NCBI RefSeq assembly: GCF_034652275.1
Contig: NZ_JAXIWG010000004.1
Location: 336,472 to 400,471 of the forward strand
Direction of reading: 5' to 3'
Source of the DNA: Yoonia sp034652275
Lineage (GTDB): Bacteria > Pseudomonadota > Alphaproteobacteria > Rhodobacterales > Rhodobacteraceae
Length of the DNA: 64,000 nucleotides
The position numbers were made by a program, and so were the translations under genes. Positions 17,452 through 26,273 of the stretch are shown here, piece by piece (the stretch's first letter is position 1; every line of letters starts with the position of its first letter). Under the pieces are notes generated by a model that made no database searches, was not told the DNA's origin, and saw only the letters and a program-made list of their open reading frames with translations.

Positions 17452-17484
17452 ACCCCGATACCTTTGCCGGTGTCGGGGTTTTTT
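17452..17484 (+). terminator. Expression-platform terminator of the SAM-II riboswitch
   Basis: Eleven-bp stem ACCCCGATACC/GGTGTCGGGGT with one wobble pair, loop TTTGCC, then a run of six Ts. It starts 13 bases after the aptamer and ends 26 bases before the metZ ATG, as expected for a transcriptional switch. Confidence 0.88.
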
Positions 17485-17510
17485 CATGCGCAGTGGCGCG
17501 AGGGCAGAAG

Positions 17511-18680
17511 ATGAGTGATTGGAAAAAACGCACCAAGGCCGTGCATCAGGGCATCCGCCGCAGCCAGTATGGCGAGGTCAGCGAAGCCATCTTCATGACG
17601 CAAGGCTTCGTCTATGACAGCGCCGAAGCTGCCGAGGCGCGGTTCATCAAAACCGGTCCCGACGAATTCATCTACGCCCGCTACGGCAACCCCACTGTGG
17701 CGATGTTCGAGGACCGGATCGCCGCCCTTGAAGGAACTGAAGATGGCTTTGCCACAGCCTCCGGCATGGCGGCGGTGCATGGCGCGCTGACCTCCATGCT
17801 CAAGGCGGGCGATCATGTTGTTTCCGCGCGCGCTCTGTTCGGGTCGTGTCTTTACATCCTGCAAGAGGTCCTGACGCGCTACGGGGTCGAGGTTACTTTC
17901 GTTGACGGCACCGATCTGGCCGCATGGCAGGCCGCGATCCGGCCTGATACCAAGGTCGTGTTCTTCGAGAGTATCTCGAACCCGACGCTGGAAGTCGTCG
18001 ATATCAAGGCGGTCGCCGATCTGGCCCATGCGCAGGGCGCGCTGGTGATGGTGGACAATGTGTTCTCGACGCCCGTGTACTCGGACGCGGTGGCGCTGGG
18101 CGCGGATGTCATCATCTATTCCGCGACCAAACATATCGACGGGCAGGGGCGGGCCTTGGGCGGTGTTATCCTTGGCACGCGCGATTTCATCCGCGGCACG
18201 GTCGAGCCGTTTATGAAACATACCGGCGGGTCGATGTCGCCGTTTACCGCCTGGCTGATGCTCAAGGGGCTGGAGACGATGGACCTGCGCGTGCGTGCGC
18301 AAGCGGCCAGTGCGCAGCATATCGCAGAGGCGCTGGCGGAAGAGGGCACGCTGCGGGTAATCTACCCCGGTCTGCCCGATCATCCCCAACACGCGCTGAC
18401 GATGGCGCAGATGGGGTCGGGCGGCACGGTGCTGGCAATTGATGCCGGATCGAAAGACGCGGCCTTTGCCTTGCTGAACCGGCTGGAGATTTTCACGATC
18501 TCGAACAATCTGGGTGATGCAAAGTCGATTGTCACCCATCCTGCAACAACGACGCATCAGCGGCTGGATGCGGAGACAAAGATCGCTTTGGGGATCACAC
18601 TGGGCCTGATACGCTGCAGCATCGGCTTGGAAGACGCGGACGATTTGTTGCGCGATCTGCGGGCCGCAATAAGCGGGTAG
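17511..18680 (+). CDS. metZ: O-succinylhomoserine sulfhydrylase
   Basis: 389 aa from the ATG at 17511; the frame remains open back to 17406 but that part is the riboswitch. PLP-dependent Cys/Met metabolism enzyme: PLP lysine K207 in SATKH, tyrosines in the YARYGNPT segment, and the family loop GGVILGTRDF. It makes homocysteine directly from O-succinylhomoserine and sulfide. The riboswitch upstream supports a methionine-pathway role over the cystathionine enzymes. The TupA-like gene follows after nine bases. Confidence 0.94.
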   Translation: MSDWKKRTKAVHQGIRRSQYGEVSEAIFMTQGFVYDSAEAAEARFIKTGPDEFIYARYGNPTVAMFEDRIAALEGTEDGFATASGMAAVHGALTSMLKAGDHVVSARALFGSCLYILQEVLTRYGVEVTFVDGTDLAAWQAAIRPDTKVVFFESISNPTLEVVDIKAVADLAHAQGALVMVDNVFSTPVYSDAVALGADVIIYSATKHIDGQGRALGGVILGTRDFIRGTVEPFMKHTGGSMSPFTAWLMLKGLETMDLRVRAQAASAQHIAEALAEEGTLRVIYPGLPDHPQHALTMAQMGSGGTVLAIDAGSKDAAFALLNRLEIFTISNNLGDAKSIVTHPATTTHQRLDAETKIALGITLGLIRCSIGLEDADDLLRDLRAAISG

Positions 18681-18689
18681 GCGTGTCAC

Positions 18690-19697
18690 ATGCGACAGCG
18701 GATCAAGGATGAAATCGTCTTGTTCGCTGTCGGCATCTGGATCATCGGCGCGATGCGGCGGGAATGGCTGCGGCTGGTGTTCCGGCAGATGAAATACGGG
18801 CTGTTGCGCGTGCGGGTCGCGGTGCCGCGTCTGGCGAACGAAAAATTCCTCTGGCGCAAGGCCTTTGACCACGACCCGCGCTTTGCCATCGTGACCGACA
18901 AGCTCGCGGCCAAGGACTGGGTCGCAGCGCAGGGGATCGCGGCCAAGATGCCGCAGACCCTGTGGTCGGGGACCGATGCCAATGATATCCCCGACGACCT
19001 CTGGCAGCAGCCGATCTACATCAAGGCCACACATGGTTGCCAGATGAACATTCCCGTGCTGACCCCGCCCGAGGACCGTGCCGCCGTGATCGCCGCCGCC
19101 AATGCCTTTGTGACCCGCGAACACGGTGCACGGCAGCGGCAATGGGCCTATAGCCAGGTGCCGCGCGCCTTGATCGCGGAACAGGCGATCAGCCCCGGCA
19201 CGGAACTGATGGAGGTGAAATATTACACCTATGGCGCCGTCGTCGAACAATTCGTCCTGCGCCGGGCCGGCCCACCTGTGACGGCTGCGCGCTGGCTGCG
19301 GCAGGCGGATGGCAGTTTCATCCGGTCCAACCAGCCGACGGTCATCAGCAAGATCATCGACCCGTCGCCTTTGCCCGATGTGGTGTTCAAGGGGCTGGCG
19401 CTGGCTGCAGAGATCGGCGCGCTCTTTGACCATATGCGGGTGGATACCTTGGTAGACGGGGATGACGTTTATCTGGGGGAGCTGACCGTCTATAACATCG
19501 CAGGACGTGTCCCGCTGAACGGGGACAAGGTGGACGATTACCTCAACCGGTCATGGGACCTGCGGCGCAGCTGGTTTCTGACAACACCGCAGCCAGGCTG
19601 GCGTGGACGATATGCCGCGGCCTTGCGCCGCAAACTGGACAGCGCGGACAGGGGCGTCAGAACCGCTGGCAACCCGCCCGCAATTCCCGCAGGATAG
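18690..19697 (+). CDS. ATP-grasp protein of the TupA type
   Basis: 335 aa. The family pattern is visible: TDKLAAKDWVA (residues 70-80), IYIKATHGC, MEVKYYTYGAV, and the C-terminal VDTLVDGDDVYLGELT that carries metal-binding acids. TupA-like proteins ligate amino acids in surface polymer synthesis, but most family members occur with polysaccharide genes, and none are here. A hydrophobic N-terminal patch suggests membrane association. It starts nine bases after metZ, so it is probably transcribed with it and might fall under SAM control. Confidence 0.75.
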   Translation: MRQRIKDEIVLFAVGIWIIGAMRREWLRLVFRQMKYGLLRVRVAVPRLANEKFLWRKAFDHDPRFAIVTDKLAAKDWVAAQGIAAKMPQTLWSGTDANDIPDDLWQQPIYIKATHGCQMNIPVLTPPEDRAAVIAAANAFVTREHGARQRQWAYSQVPRALIAEQAISPGTELMEVKYYTYGAVVEQFVLRRAGPPVTAARWLRQADGSFIRSNQPTVISKIIDPSPLPDVVFKGLALAAEIGALFDHMRVDTLVDGDDVYLGELTVYNIAGRVPLNGDKVDDYLNRSWDLRRSWFLTTPQPGWRGRYAAALRRKLDSADRGVRTAGNPPAIPAG

Positions 19698-19859
19698 GCG
19701 CGATCCTGAGCGCACGGTTGTCGTGCCTTTGCCAAAAGGGACAACACAGCGATGACCGACCTGCGCGCCGAATTGTTACGTTTCTATCGCAGCATGTCTG
19801 GACATGCGGCGCAGCCGCGCCATCTTCGCAAGGCGGATGCACCACAAGAGGGTCTAAAT

Positions 19860-20960
19860 ATGAATATCCACGCACGCGACATGGACCGTCAGCCAACGCG
19901 CTCTGACGCCGAGGCAGCGCTTGCGCTTTTGCGGCGCTGGGCAGGTGATGTCACCCCCGAAGAAGTGGCGACGCTCGACCCTTTGGTGTCACGTCTGATC
20001 CCCGGACAGGAAGTGTCGAACTATCCCGCCCTTGCCCGCGCCTACCCAGAGGATTTCGCGGTGGACGAGGCCTACAAAGCCTCCATGCCCGACCTGCAGA
20101 ACGGCCCGTCCAGCCTGATCCGTGGTGCCAAACGGCAGATCCAGCATGTCGGCATTTCAAACTTCCGTCTGCCGATAAGGTTCCGCACCCGCGACAACGG
20201 CGATCTGACGCTGGAAACTTCCGTGACCGGCACCGTGTCGCTCGAGGCGGAAAAGAAGGGCATCAATATGTCCCGCATCATGCGGACATTTTACAAGCAC
20301 GCCGAGGAAACCTTCAGCTTTGAAGTGATCGAGCGTGCGCTGGATGCCTATAAATCCGATCTGGATAGTTTTGATGCACGCATCCAGATGCGGTTCAGCT
20401 TTCCGATGAAGGTGCAAAGCCTGCGGTCGGGGCTGGAAGGCTACCAGTATTACAACATCGCGCTGGAACTGGTGGAAAGTGCGGGCGTGCGTAAGAAGAT
20501 CGTGCATCTGGATTACGTCTATTCCTCGACTTGCCCCTGTTCGCTGGAACTGTCCGAACATGCCCGACAGTTTCGCGGGCAATTAGCCACACCGCATTCG
20601 CAGCGCTCGGTCGCGCGGATTTCGGTGTTGGTCGAGGACGGGCCTTGCCTGTGGTTCGAGGACTTGATCGAACGCGCCCGTGCCGCCGTGCCGACCGAGA
20701 CGCAGGTCATGGTCAAGCGCGAGGATGAACAGGCTTTTGCCGAACTCAACGCGGCCAATCCGATCTTTGTCGAGGATGCGGCGCGCCTGTTCGCCGAACA
20801 GCTGCAACTGGAACCGCGCGTGTCCGACTTCCGCGTGATCGCCAGCCATCAGGAAAGCCTGCACAGCCATGACGCCGTGTCGGTGCTGACCGAAGGTGCG
20901 ACCTTTGCCGCCGAAAGCCTTGATCCACGGCTTTTCGCCTCGCTCTTCCACGTCGGTTGA
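19860..20960 (+). CDS. folE2: GTP cyclohydrolase FolE2 (type IB)
   Basis: 366 aa from ATG 19860; an ATG at 19752 in frame gives an unrelated N-terminus. FolE2 converts GTP to dihydroneopterin triphosphate for folate or queuosine, with relaxed metal need compared with zinc FolE. Visible features: the metal cysteine in SSTCPCSLELS, the RFSFPM core strand and the C-terminal ASHQESLHSHDA. Often under Zur control; I see no convincing Zur box upstream. Transcription may continue from metZ or start in the 160-base gap. Confidence 0.93.
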   Translation: MNIHARDMDRQPTRSDAEAALALLRRWAGDVTPEEVATLDPLVSRLIPGQEVSNYPALARAYPEDFAVDEAYKASMPDLQNGPSSLIRGAKRQIQHVGISNFRLPIRFRTRDNGDLTLETSVTGTVSLEAEKKGINMSRIMRTFYKHAEETFSFEVIERALDAYKSDLDSFDARIQMRFSFPMKVQSLRSGLEGYQYYNIALELVESAGVRKKIVHLDYVYSSTCPCSLELSEHARQFRGQLATPHSQRSVARISVLVEDGPCLWFEDLIERARAAVPTETQVMVKREDEQAFAELNAANPIFVEDAARLFAEQLQLEPRVSDFRVIASHQESLHSHDAVSVLTEGATFAAESLDPRLFASLFHVG

Positions 20961-20969
20961 CGCGCGTGG

Positions 20970-20987
20970 GGTGGGTCTTGACCCACC
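20970..20987 (+). repeat. Perfect palindrome after folE2
   Basis: GGTGGGTC-TT-GACCCACC, an 8-bp perfect inverted repeat. It begins ten bases after the folE2 stop. No T-run follows, so it is not a classic terminator; it may be a REP-like element or stabilise the mRNA end. Confidence 0.6.
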
Positions 20988-20999
20988 TTACCACCAGCC

Positions 21000-21027
21000 C
21001 TTGAAGCCCCCCGCCTGCGCGCATAGT
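21000..21027 (+). promoter_or_regulatory. Possible RpoH-type promoter of clpP
   Basis: CTTGAAG (21000-21006), a 15-base C-rich spacer and CATAGT (21022-21027) resemble heat-shock sigma-32 promoters (CTTGAA and CCCCATNT-like). The start codon is 51 bases downstream. Inference from motif and from clpP being a heat-shock gene in many bacteria. Confidence 0.35.
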
Positions 21028-21077
21028 GTCGGGCGGAATGATGAAGTCGGACAATCGTCCAGCAGAGAGGCATGACC

Positions 21078-21698
21078 ATGCAAGACCCGATCAACACCTA
21101 CATGAACCTTGTGCCTATGGTGGTCGAACAGACCGCACGCGGCGAACGCGCCTATGACATCTTTTCGCGCCTGCTGAAGGAACGGATCATCTTTCTCAAC
21201 GGCCCTGTCCATGACGGGATGAGCCAGCTGGTCGTGGCCCAGTTGCTGCATCTGGAATCGGAGAACCCGAAGAAGGAAATCAGCATGTATATCAACAGCC
21301 CCGGTGGTGTCGTGACCTCGGGCCTGTCGATCTATGACACGATGCAATACATCAAGCCAAAGGTCAGCACGCTGGTGATCGGGCAGGCGGCGTCCATGGG
21401 GTCGCTCTTGTTGACGGCCGGGCATCCCGGCATGCGCTTTTCGCTGCCCAACAGCCGTGTGATGGTCCACCAGCCGTCGGGCGGGTATCAGGGGCAGGCG
21501 ACCGACATCATGATCCACGCCGCCGAGACCCAAAAGCTCAAGACGCGGCTGAACGAAATCTATGTCAAACACACCGGCCAGCCGCTGAAAAAGGTCGAAT
21601 CCGCCTTGGAGCGGGACAATTTCATGTCGCCCGAAGAGGCCAAGGACTGGGGCCTGATCGACGAGATCGTTGTGAACCGTGAAAAATCGTCCGAGTGA
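21078..21698 (+). CDS. clpP: ATP-dependent Clp protease proteolytic subunit
   Basis: 206 aa from the ATG at 21078, seven bases after GAGAGG; another ATG at 21072 is too close to that ribosome site. The serine triad is complete: S106 in QAASMGS, H131 in VMVHQPSGG and D180 in LERDNFM. ClpP forms the tetradecameric barrel fed by ClpX, encoded 138 bases downstream. Length is normal. Confidence 0.96.
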   Translation: MQDPINTYMNLVPMVVEQTARGERAYDIFSRLLKERIIFLNGPVHDGMSQLVVAQLLHLESENPKKEISMYINSPGGVVTSGLSIYDTMQYIKPKVSTLVIGQAASMGSLLLTAGHPGMRFSLPNSRVMVHQPSGGYQGQATDIMIHAAETQKLKTRLNEIYVKHTGQPLKKVESALERDNFMSPEEAKDWGLIDEIVVNREKSSE

Positions 21699-21836
21699 TT
21701 TTGCGGCATTCACCACAGTGAAAAAGTGACCGCCGCGCAGGTCATTTTGACATTGTAGACCTTGGCGGGCTGTCCTAGTGTTGAACGCAGGGCAGCCCGT
21801 TCATGTTTTACGGGCCAAGAGGCCAAGAGGGTTGAT

Positions 21837-23102
21837 ATGGCGACGACGACCGGAAACGACAGCAAGAATACGCTTTACTGCAGTTTTTGCGGCAAAAGCC
21901 AGCATGAGGTGCGCAAGCTGATCGCCGGGCCGACAGTGTTCATCTGTGATGAATGCGTCGAACTTTGCATGGATATCATCCGCGAAGAAACCAAGGCTTC
22001 GGGGCTCAAATCAGGTGAAGGTGTGCCTACACCGGCCGATATCTGCGCCGTACTGGACGATTACGTGATCGGACAGGTGCACGCGAAACGTGTGCTGTCT
22101 GTCGCTGTCCACAACCATTACAAGCGTCTGAACCACGCCGACAAATCCGACATCGAATTGTCGAAATCCAACATCATGCTGATCGGGCCGACCGGTTGCG
22201 GCAAGACATTGCTGGCGCAGACGCTGGCGCGCATTCTGGACGTGCCGTTCACGATGGCCGATGCCACCACCCTGACCGAGGCCGGTTATGTCGGTGAAGA
22301 CGTCGAAAATATCATCCTGAAATTGCTGCAAGCGTCGGAATACAACGTCGAACGCGCGCAGCGCGGCATCGTCTATATCGACGAGGTCGACAAGATCACC
22401 CGCAAGTCCGACAACCCCAGCATCACCCGCGATGTATCGGGTGAAGGCGTGCAGCAGGCGCTGCTCAAAATCATGGAAGGCACCGTTGCCTCCGTGCCCC
22501 CGCAGGGCGGGCGCAAGCATCCGCAGCAGGAATTCCTGCAGGTGGACACGACCAATATCCTGTTCATCTGTGGCGGGGCCTTTGCCGGTCTCGACAAGAT
22601 CATCGCGCGGCGCAGCAAAGGCTCCGGCATGGGCTTTGGTGCGGACGTCAAAGACGTGGATGAACGCGGCATAGGTGAGGTCTTTCAGGATCTCGAACCC
22701 GAGGATCTTCTGAAATTCGGCCTGATCCCCGAATTCGTCGGCCGTCTGCCTGTCATCGCCACGCTGACCGATCTGGACGAAGATGCGCTGATTACCATCC
22801 TGACCAAGCCCAAGAATGCGCTGGTCAAGCAATACCAGCGCCTGTTCGAACTGGAAAACACCAAGCTGACCTTCACCGATGACGCCCTGACCGCCATCGC
22901 CAAACGCGCGATCAAACGCAAGACCGGCGCGCGCGGCCTGCGGTCGATCATGGAAGGCATCCTGCTCGACACGATGTTCGACCTGCCTGGCATGGACACC
23001 GTGACCGAAGTCGTCGTGAACGAAGAGGCGGTCAATTCCGACGTGGCCCCTTTGATGATCCACGACGATGTGAAGAAAAAAGAATCCGCGACAGCAGGCT
23101 AA
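21837..23102 (+). CDS. clpX: ATP-dependent Clp protease ATPase subunit ClpX
   Basis: 421 aa from MATTTGNDSK; an in-frame ATG-like start at 21762 would add a non-conserved 25 residues. Zinc-binding N domain: CSFCGKSQHEVRK and CDECVELC. AAA+ core: Walker A GPTGCGKT, pore loop GYVGED, Walker B VYIDEVDKI, and the C-terminal GARGLRS sensor 2. The 138-base gap after clpP contains TTGACA (21747-21752) and a GGGCTGTCC/GGGCAGCCC hairpin (21767-21798), so clpX may have its own promoter. Confidence 0.97.
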   Translation: MATTTGNDSKNTLYCSFCGKSQHEVRKLIAGPTVFICDECVELCMDIIREETKASGLKSGEGVPTPADICAVLDDYVIGQVHAKRVLSVAVHNHYKRLNHADKSDIELSKSNIMLIGPTGCGKTLLAQTLARILDVPFTMADATTLTEAGYVGEDVENIILKLLQASEYNVERAQRGIVYIDEVDKITRKSDNPSITRDVSGEGVQQALLKIMEGTVASVPPQGGRKHPQQEFLQVDTTNILFICGGAFAGLDKIIARRSKGSGMGFGADVKDVDERGIGEVFQDLEPEDLLKFGLIPEFVGRLPVIATLTDLDEDALITILTKPKNALVKQYQRLFELENTKLTFTDDALTAIAKRAIKRKTGARGLRSIMEGILLDTMFDLPGMDTVTEVVVNEEAVNSDVAPLMIHDDVKKKESATAG

Positions 23103-23106
23103 GCCG

Positions 23107-23490
23107 TTGTCGCGGCGGCACATCAGCACCGGTTCCCCTTTCGAGGCGCAGATTGGCTATAGCCGTGCAGTTGTCGTGGACGGCTGGGTCTTTGTCGCCG
23201 GAACGACCGGCTATGATTATGCCACCATGACAATGCCGGACACGATCACCGACCAGTGCCGCAACACGCTGGCGACGATCGCGTCTGCCTTGGGTGATGC
23301 GGGGTGCACGCTCGATGATGTGGTGCGCGTGACATACATTGTGCCTGACGCCGCCGAATGGCCCGCATGCTGGCCGATTGTTGCGGCTGCCTTTGCCTCT
23401 GCGCGGCCCGCTGCCACCATGATATCGGCGGGTCTGCAGGATCCCGCCATGAAGATCGAGATCGAAGTCACGGCCCGCGTTCCGGCCTGA
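23107..23490 (+). CDS. RidA/YjgF-family protein, non-canonical
   Basis: 127 aa from a TTG four bases after clpX. The fold is clear: VFVAGTTGYDY, QCRNTLATIASALGDAGCTLDDVVRVTYIV, and KIEIEVTARV at the end. The arginine that binds the 2-aminoacrylate carboxylate in RidA, normally just before the EIEA strand, is missing: the segment here reads SAGLQDPAMKIEIE. Thus it is probably not a RidA-subgroup imine deaminase. Function unknown. Confidence 0.85.
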   Translation: MSRRHISTGSPFEAQIGYSRAVVVDGWVFVAGTTGYDYATMTMPDTITDQCRNTLATIASALGDAGCTLDDVVRVTYIVPDAAEWPACWPIVAAAFASARPAATMISAGLQDPAMKIEIEVTARVPA

Positions 23491-23550
23491 CAGGTCTGGA
23501 CCTTCGCGCCCTGATGGTGCATGACAAGGCAACTTCAGCGGAGACGCAAC

Positions 23551-23934
23551 ATGGGCCTTGGTCACTCTATCAAACGCATCTTTACATGGTGGGACGGCCA
23601 GACCTATGGCACCCAATTGTGGACATCCCGCAAGGGGTTGCGCGTCGGTGAAGATGCGCAGGGCAATATCTATTACCGCAACGCCGACGACAGCCGCCGC
23701 TGGGTGATCTATAACGGCGAGATCGAAGGGTCGCGGGTCAGCCCCGAATGGCATGGCTGGCTGCACCACACATGGGACGAGCCGCCGACCGAGGCGCCTT
23801 TGCCGCGCAAGGCTTGGGAAAAGCCGCACCAGCCGAACCTGACCGGAACGATGGCGGCTTATGCGCCCGCCGGATCGATCCGGCGCGTGGTCCCCGCTGA
23901 TCGCAAGGATTACGAAGCCTGGACGCCGGAATAG
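23551..23934 (+). CDS. Complex I accessory subunit NDUFA12 (B17.2) homologue
   Basis: 127 aa from MGLGHSIKRIFTWWDG; the in-frame ATG at 23521 is too far upstream. Conserved marks: TQLWTSRKGLRVGED, GNIYYRN, RRWVIYNGEIEGSRVSPEWHGWLHH and the C-terminal PYEAWTP-like DYEAWTPE. In alphaproteobacteria it is a supernumerary subunit of NADH:ubiquinone oxidoreductase at the matrix-arm junction. Its presence supports the alphaproteobacterial assignment. The DUF2155 gene follows closely. Confidence 0.94.
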   Translation: MGLGHSIKRIFTWWDGQTYGTQLWTSRKGLRVGEDAQGNIYYRNADDSRRWVIYNGEIEGSRVSPEWHGWLHHTWDEPPTEAPLPRKAWEKPHQPNLTGTMAAYAPAGSIRRVVPADRKDYEAWTPE

Positions 23935-23948
23935 GGCAGGGCCAGGAC

Positions 23949-24344
23949 GTGATACGTCAGTTTGCGACCAGTCTTTGTCTGTTGCTGGCGGCCCCCGTCG
24001 CCGCACAAGAGATCGTGTCGGGGATCGGTGGCGAAATCCGCGTGCTGGACAAGCTGACGGGGGTGGTCACGGACCTTGCGCTGGCGAATGGCCAGACCGA
24101 AAGCGTTGGCGCCTTGTCGGTCATGCTGGGCGATTGCCGTTATCCGTCCGACAATGTGGCGGCCGAAGGCTATGCGCGGCTGGTGATCCACTTTCGCGAT
24201 GGCGTGACACCGATTTTTGCGGGCTGGATGCTGGCGTCGTCGCCTGCGCTGAATGCGCTGGACCACCCGCGCTATGATGTCTGGCTGTTACGGTGCAGGA
24301 CATCGTCGGACGAAGGCACCGCCACCGAAAACGAGGCGGATTGA
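23949..24344 (+). CDS. DUF2155 periplasmic protein
   Basis: 131 aa from a GTG at 23949. The signal peptide ends at AAPVAAQE. The body carries family features: EIRVLDKLTGVV, GDCRYPSDN, and the signature GWMLASSPALNALDHPRYDVW followed by LLRC, giving two cysteines that may pair. Its constant place behind NDUFA12 suggests a role linked to the envelope or complex I, not known. The last 73 bases overlap the convergent aat gene. Confidence 0.9.
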   Translation: MIRQFATSLCLLLAAPVAAQEIVSGIGGEIRVLDKLTGVVTDLALANGQTESVGALSVMLGDCRYPSDNVAAEGYARLVIHFRDGVTPIFAGWMLASSPALNALDHPRYDVWLLRCRTSSDEGTATENEAD

Positions 24345-24916
24345 GCGACCGCCGCTGCCAACTGCCTGTGATACTGCGCGCGCGGGATTTCCACCGCGCC
24401 AAGGCTGGCCAGATGCGGCGTCAGGAATTGCGTGTCGAACAGCATAAATCCGCCTTGGCGCAGCATGTCGACCAGATAGGCCAGCGCCACTTTTGACGCA
24501 TCCGTTGCACGGCTGAACATGCTTTCGCCAAAGAACGCAGCGCCGATGCAGATGCCGTAGACTCCGCCCACCAGCCTGTCGTCCTGCCAGACCTCGACCG
24601 CATGGGCGTGGCCTTGGTCGTGCAGGGCGATATAGATCTCGCGGATGGTGGGGTTGATCCATGTCTCGGGCCGGTCGGCGCAGCCATCGACCACATCGGC
24701 AAAGGCGGTATCGATCGTGACCCGGAACGTGCCACGCCGGATCGTGCGCGCAAGGCTACGGCTGATGCGGAACCGGTCCAGAGGAAAAACCCCGCGCAAC
24801 CGCGGATCGACCCAGAAAATATCGGGGTCGTCGCGGCTTTCGGACATCGGGAACACCCCCAGACGATAGGCTTGCAGCACAAGCGCTGGCGTCAGGGGAA
24901 TGTCCGTGTCCCGCAC
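24272..24916 (-). CDS. aat: Leucyl/phenylalanyl-tRNA-protein transferase
   Basis: 214 aa. Adds Leu or Phe to proteins with N-terminal Arg/Lys, marking them for ClpS/ClpAP (N-degron pathway). Visible: YRLGVFPMSES, FWVDPRLRGVFPLD, TWINPTIREIY, LVGGVYGICIGAAFFGESMFS and FMLFDTQFLTPHLASLGA. The C-terminal tail overlaps DUF2155 in antisense by 73 bases. It starts two bases from accC, so it is probably the end of the accBC operon. Confidence 0.95.
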   Translation of the reverse strand: MRDTDIPLTPALVLQAYRLGVFPMSESRDDPDIFWVDPRLRGVFPLDRFRISRSLARTIRRGTFRVTIDTAFADVVDGCADRPETWINPTIREIYIALHDQGHAHAVEVWQDDRLVGGVYGICIGAAFFGESMFSRATDASKVALAYLVDMLRQGGFMLFDTQFLTPHLASLGAVEIPRAQYHRQLAAAVAQSASFSVAVPSSDDVLHRNSQTS

Positions 24917-24918
24917 GG

Positions 24919-26265
24919 TCAGGACAGGTGGGTTTCCAGCCAGTGTTCCAGCCAGTGGATGTTGTAATCCCCCGACTGCACTGCGGGTTCGGCCAGCAGC
25001 GCATGGAACAATGGGATGGTCGTGTCCACGCCATCGACGATCAATTCGCCCAAGGCACGCCCCAGACGCGCCAGCGCCTCTGGCCGGTCGCGGCCATGCA
25101 CGATCAGCTTGCCGATCAGGCTGTCGTAATAGGGCGGAATGCGATAGCCGTCATAAAGCGCGCTGTCCATTCGCACGCCCAAGCCCCCGGGTGCATGGTA
25201 TTGCGTGATCGTGCCGGGGCAGGGTGCGAAATTCGGCAGCTTTTCGGCGTTGATCCGCACCTCGATGGCATGGCCGTTGATCTTCAGATCGTCTTGCGTG
25301 AACGACATCGGCAGACCGGAGGCCACGCGCAGCTGTTCGCGCACCAGATCGACGCCAAAGATCGCCTCGGTCACGGGATGTTCGACCTGCAGGCGGGTGT
25401 TCATCTCGATGAAATAGAATTCGTCGTTCTCGAAGAGGAATTCGATCGTGCCCGCGCCGATATAGTTGATCTTGGCAACGGCATCCGCACAGACCTTGCC
25501 GATGCGCGCGCGCAATTCGGGGGTGATGACGGGACCTGGGGCTTCCTCGAACACTTTCTGGTGGCGGCGTTGCAGCGAACAGTCACGCTCGCCCAAGTGT
25601 ACAGCATTGCCCTTGCCATCGCCGAACACCTGAATCTCGATATGGCGCGGCGTGGTCAGGTATTTCTCGATATAGACTTCGTCATTGCCAAAGGCGGCTT
25701 TCGCCTCGGAGCGTGCGGAATGAAAGGCTTTTTCCATGTCAGCGGCGGTCTGCGCCACTTTCATGCCGCGCCCGCCGCCACCGGCCGTGGCCTTGATGAT
25801 GACGGGATAGCCGACCTCTTCGCCGATGCGTTGGGCATCTTTCAGCGTCGGTACGCCACCGTCCGATCCGGGCACGCAAGGCACGCCAAGTGCCTTCATC
25901 GTGTCCTTGGCGGTGATCTTGTCACCCATGATGCGGATATGTTCGGCGGTGGGGCCGATGAAGGTCAGGCCGTGGTCTTCGACCGCCTGCACAAAGGCCG
26001 CGTTTTCCGACAAAAAGCCGTAACCGGGGTGGATCGCCTGCGCGCCGGTGATCTCACAGGCCGAGATGATCGCCGGAAACGACAGATAGCTTTGCGCCGA
26101 AGACGGGGGGCCGATGCAGATCGCCTCGTCGGCCATGCGCACATGCATCGCGTCGCTGTCGGCGGTGGAATGCACCGCCACGGATTTCACGCCCATTTCG
26201 CGGCAGGCGCGTACGACACGCAGGGCGATTTCGCCCCGGTTCGCAATCAGGATTTTTTCAAACAT
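24919..26265 (-). CDS. accC: Acetyl-CoA carboxylase biotin carboxylase subunit
   Basis: 448 aa. First half-reaction of malonyl-CoA formation: ATP-dependent carboxylation of biotin on AccB. Motifs: LIANRGEIALRVVRACRE at the N-terminus, the glycine-rich ATP-grasp loop ATAGGGGRGMK, FIEMNTRLQVEHPVTE, and the catalytic R in NARLQVEHP-type context. Eight bases separate it from accB upstream. Confidence 0.97.
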   Translation of the reverse strand: MFEKILIANRGEIALRVVRACREMGVKSVAVHSTADSDAMHVRMADEAICIGPPSSAQSYLSFPAIISACEITGAQAIHPGYGFLSENAAFVQAVEDHGLTFIGPTAEHIRIMGDKITAKDTMKALGVPCVPGSDGGVPTLKDAQRIGEEVGYPVIIKATAGGGGRGMKVAQTAADMEKAFHSARSEAKAAFGNDEVYIEKYLTTPRHIEIQVFGDGKGNAVHLGERDCSLQRRHQKVFEEAPGPVITPELRARIGKVCADAVAKINYIGAGTIEFLFENDEFYFIEMNTRLQVEHPVTEAIFGVDLVREQLRVASGLPMSFTQDDLKINGHAIEVRINAEKLPNFAPCPGTITQYHAPGGLGVRMDSALYDGYRIPPYYDSLIGKLIVHGRDRPEALARLGRALGELIVDGVDTTIPLFHALLAEPAVQSGDYNIHWLEHWLETHLS

Positions 26266-26273
26266 CGCAGCCT

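Noticed and set aside
17406..17510. N-terminal extension of MetZ by 35 residues
   Set aside because: This stretch is the SAM-II aptamer and terminator; known MetZ proteins start at the ATG at 17511.
17484..19433. 649-codon frame antisense to metZ and the TupA-like gene
   Set aside because: Shadow frame with no recognisable domain.
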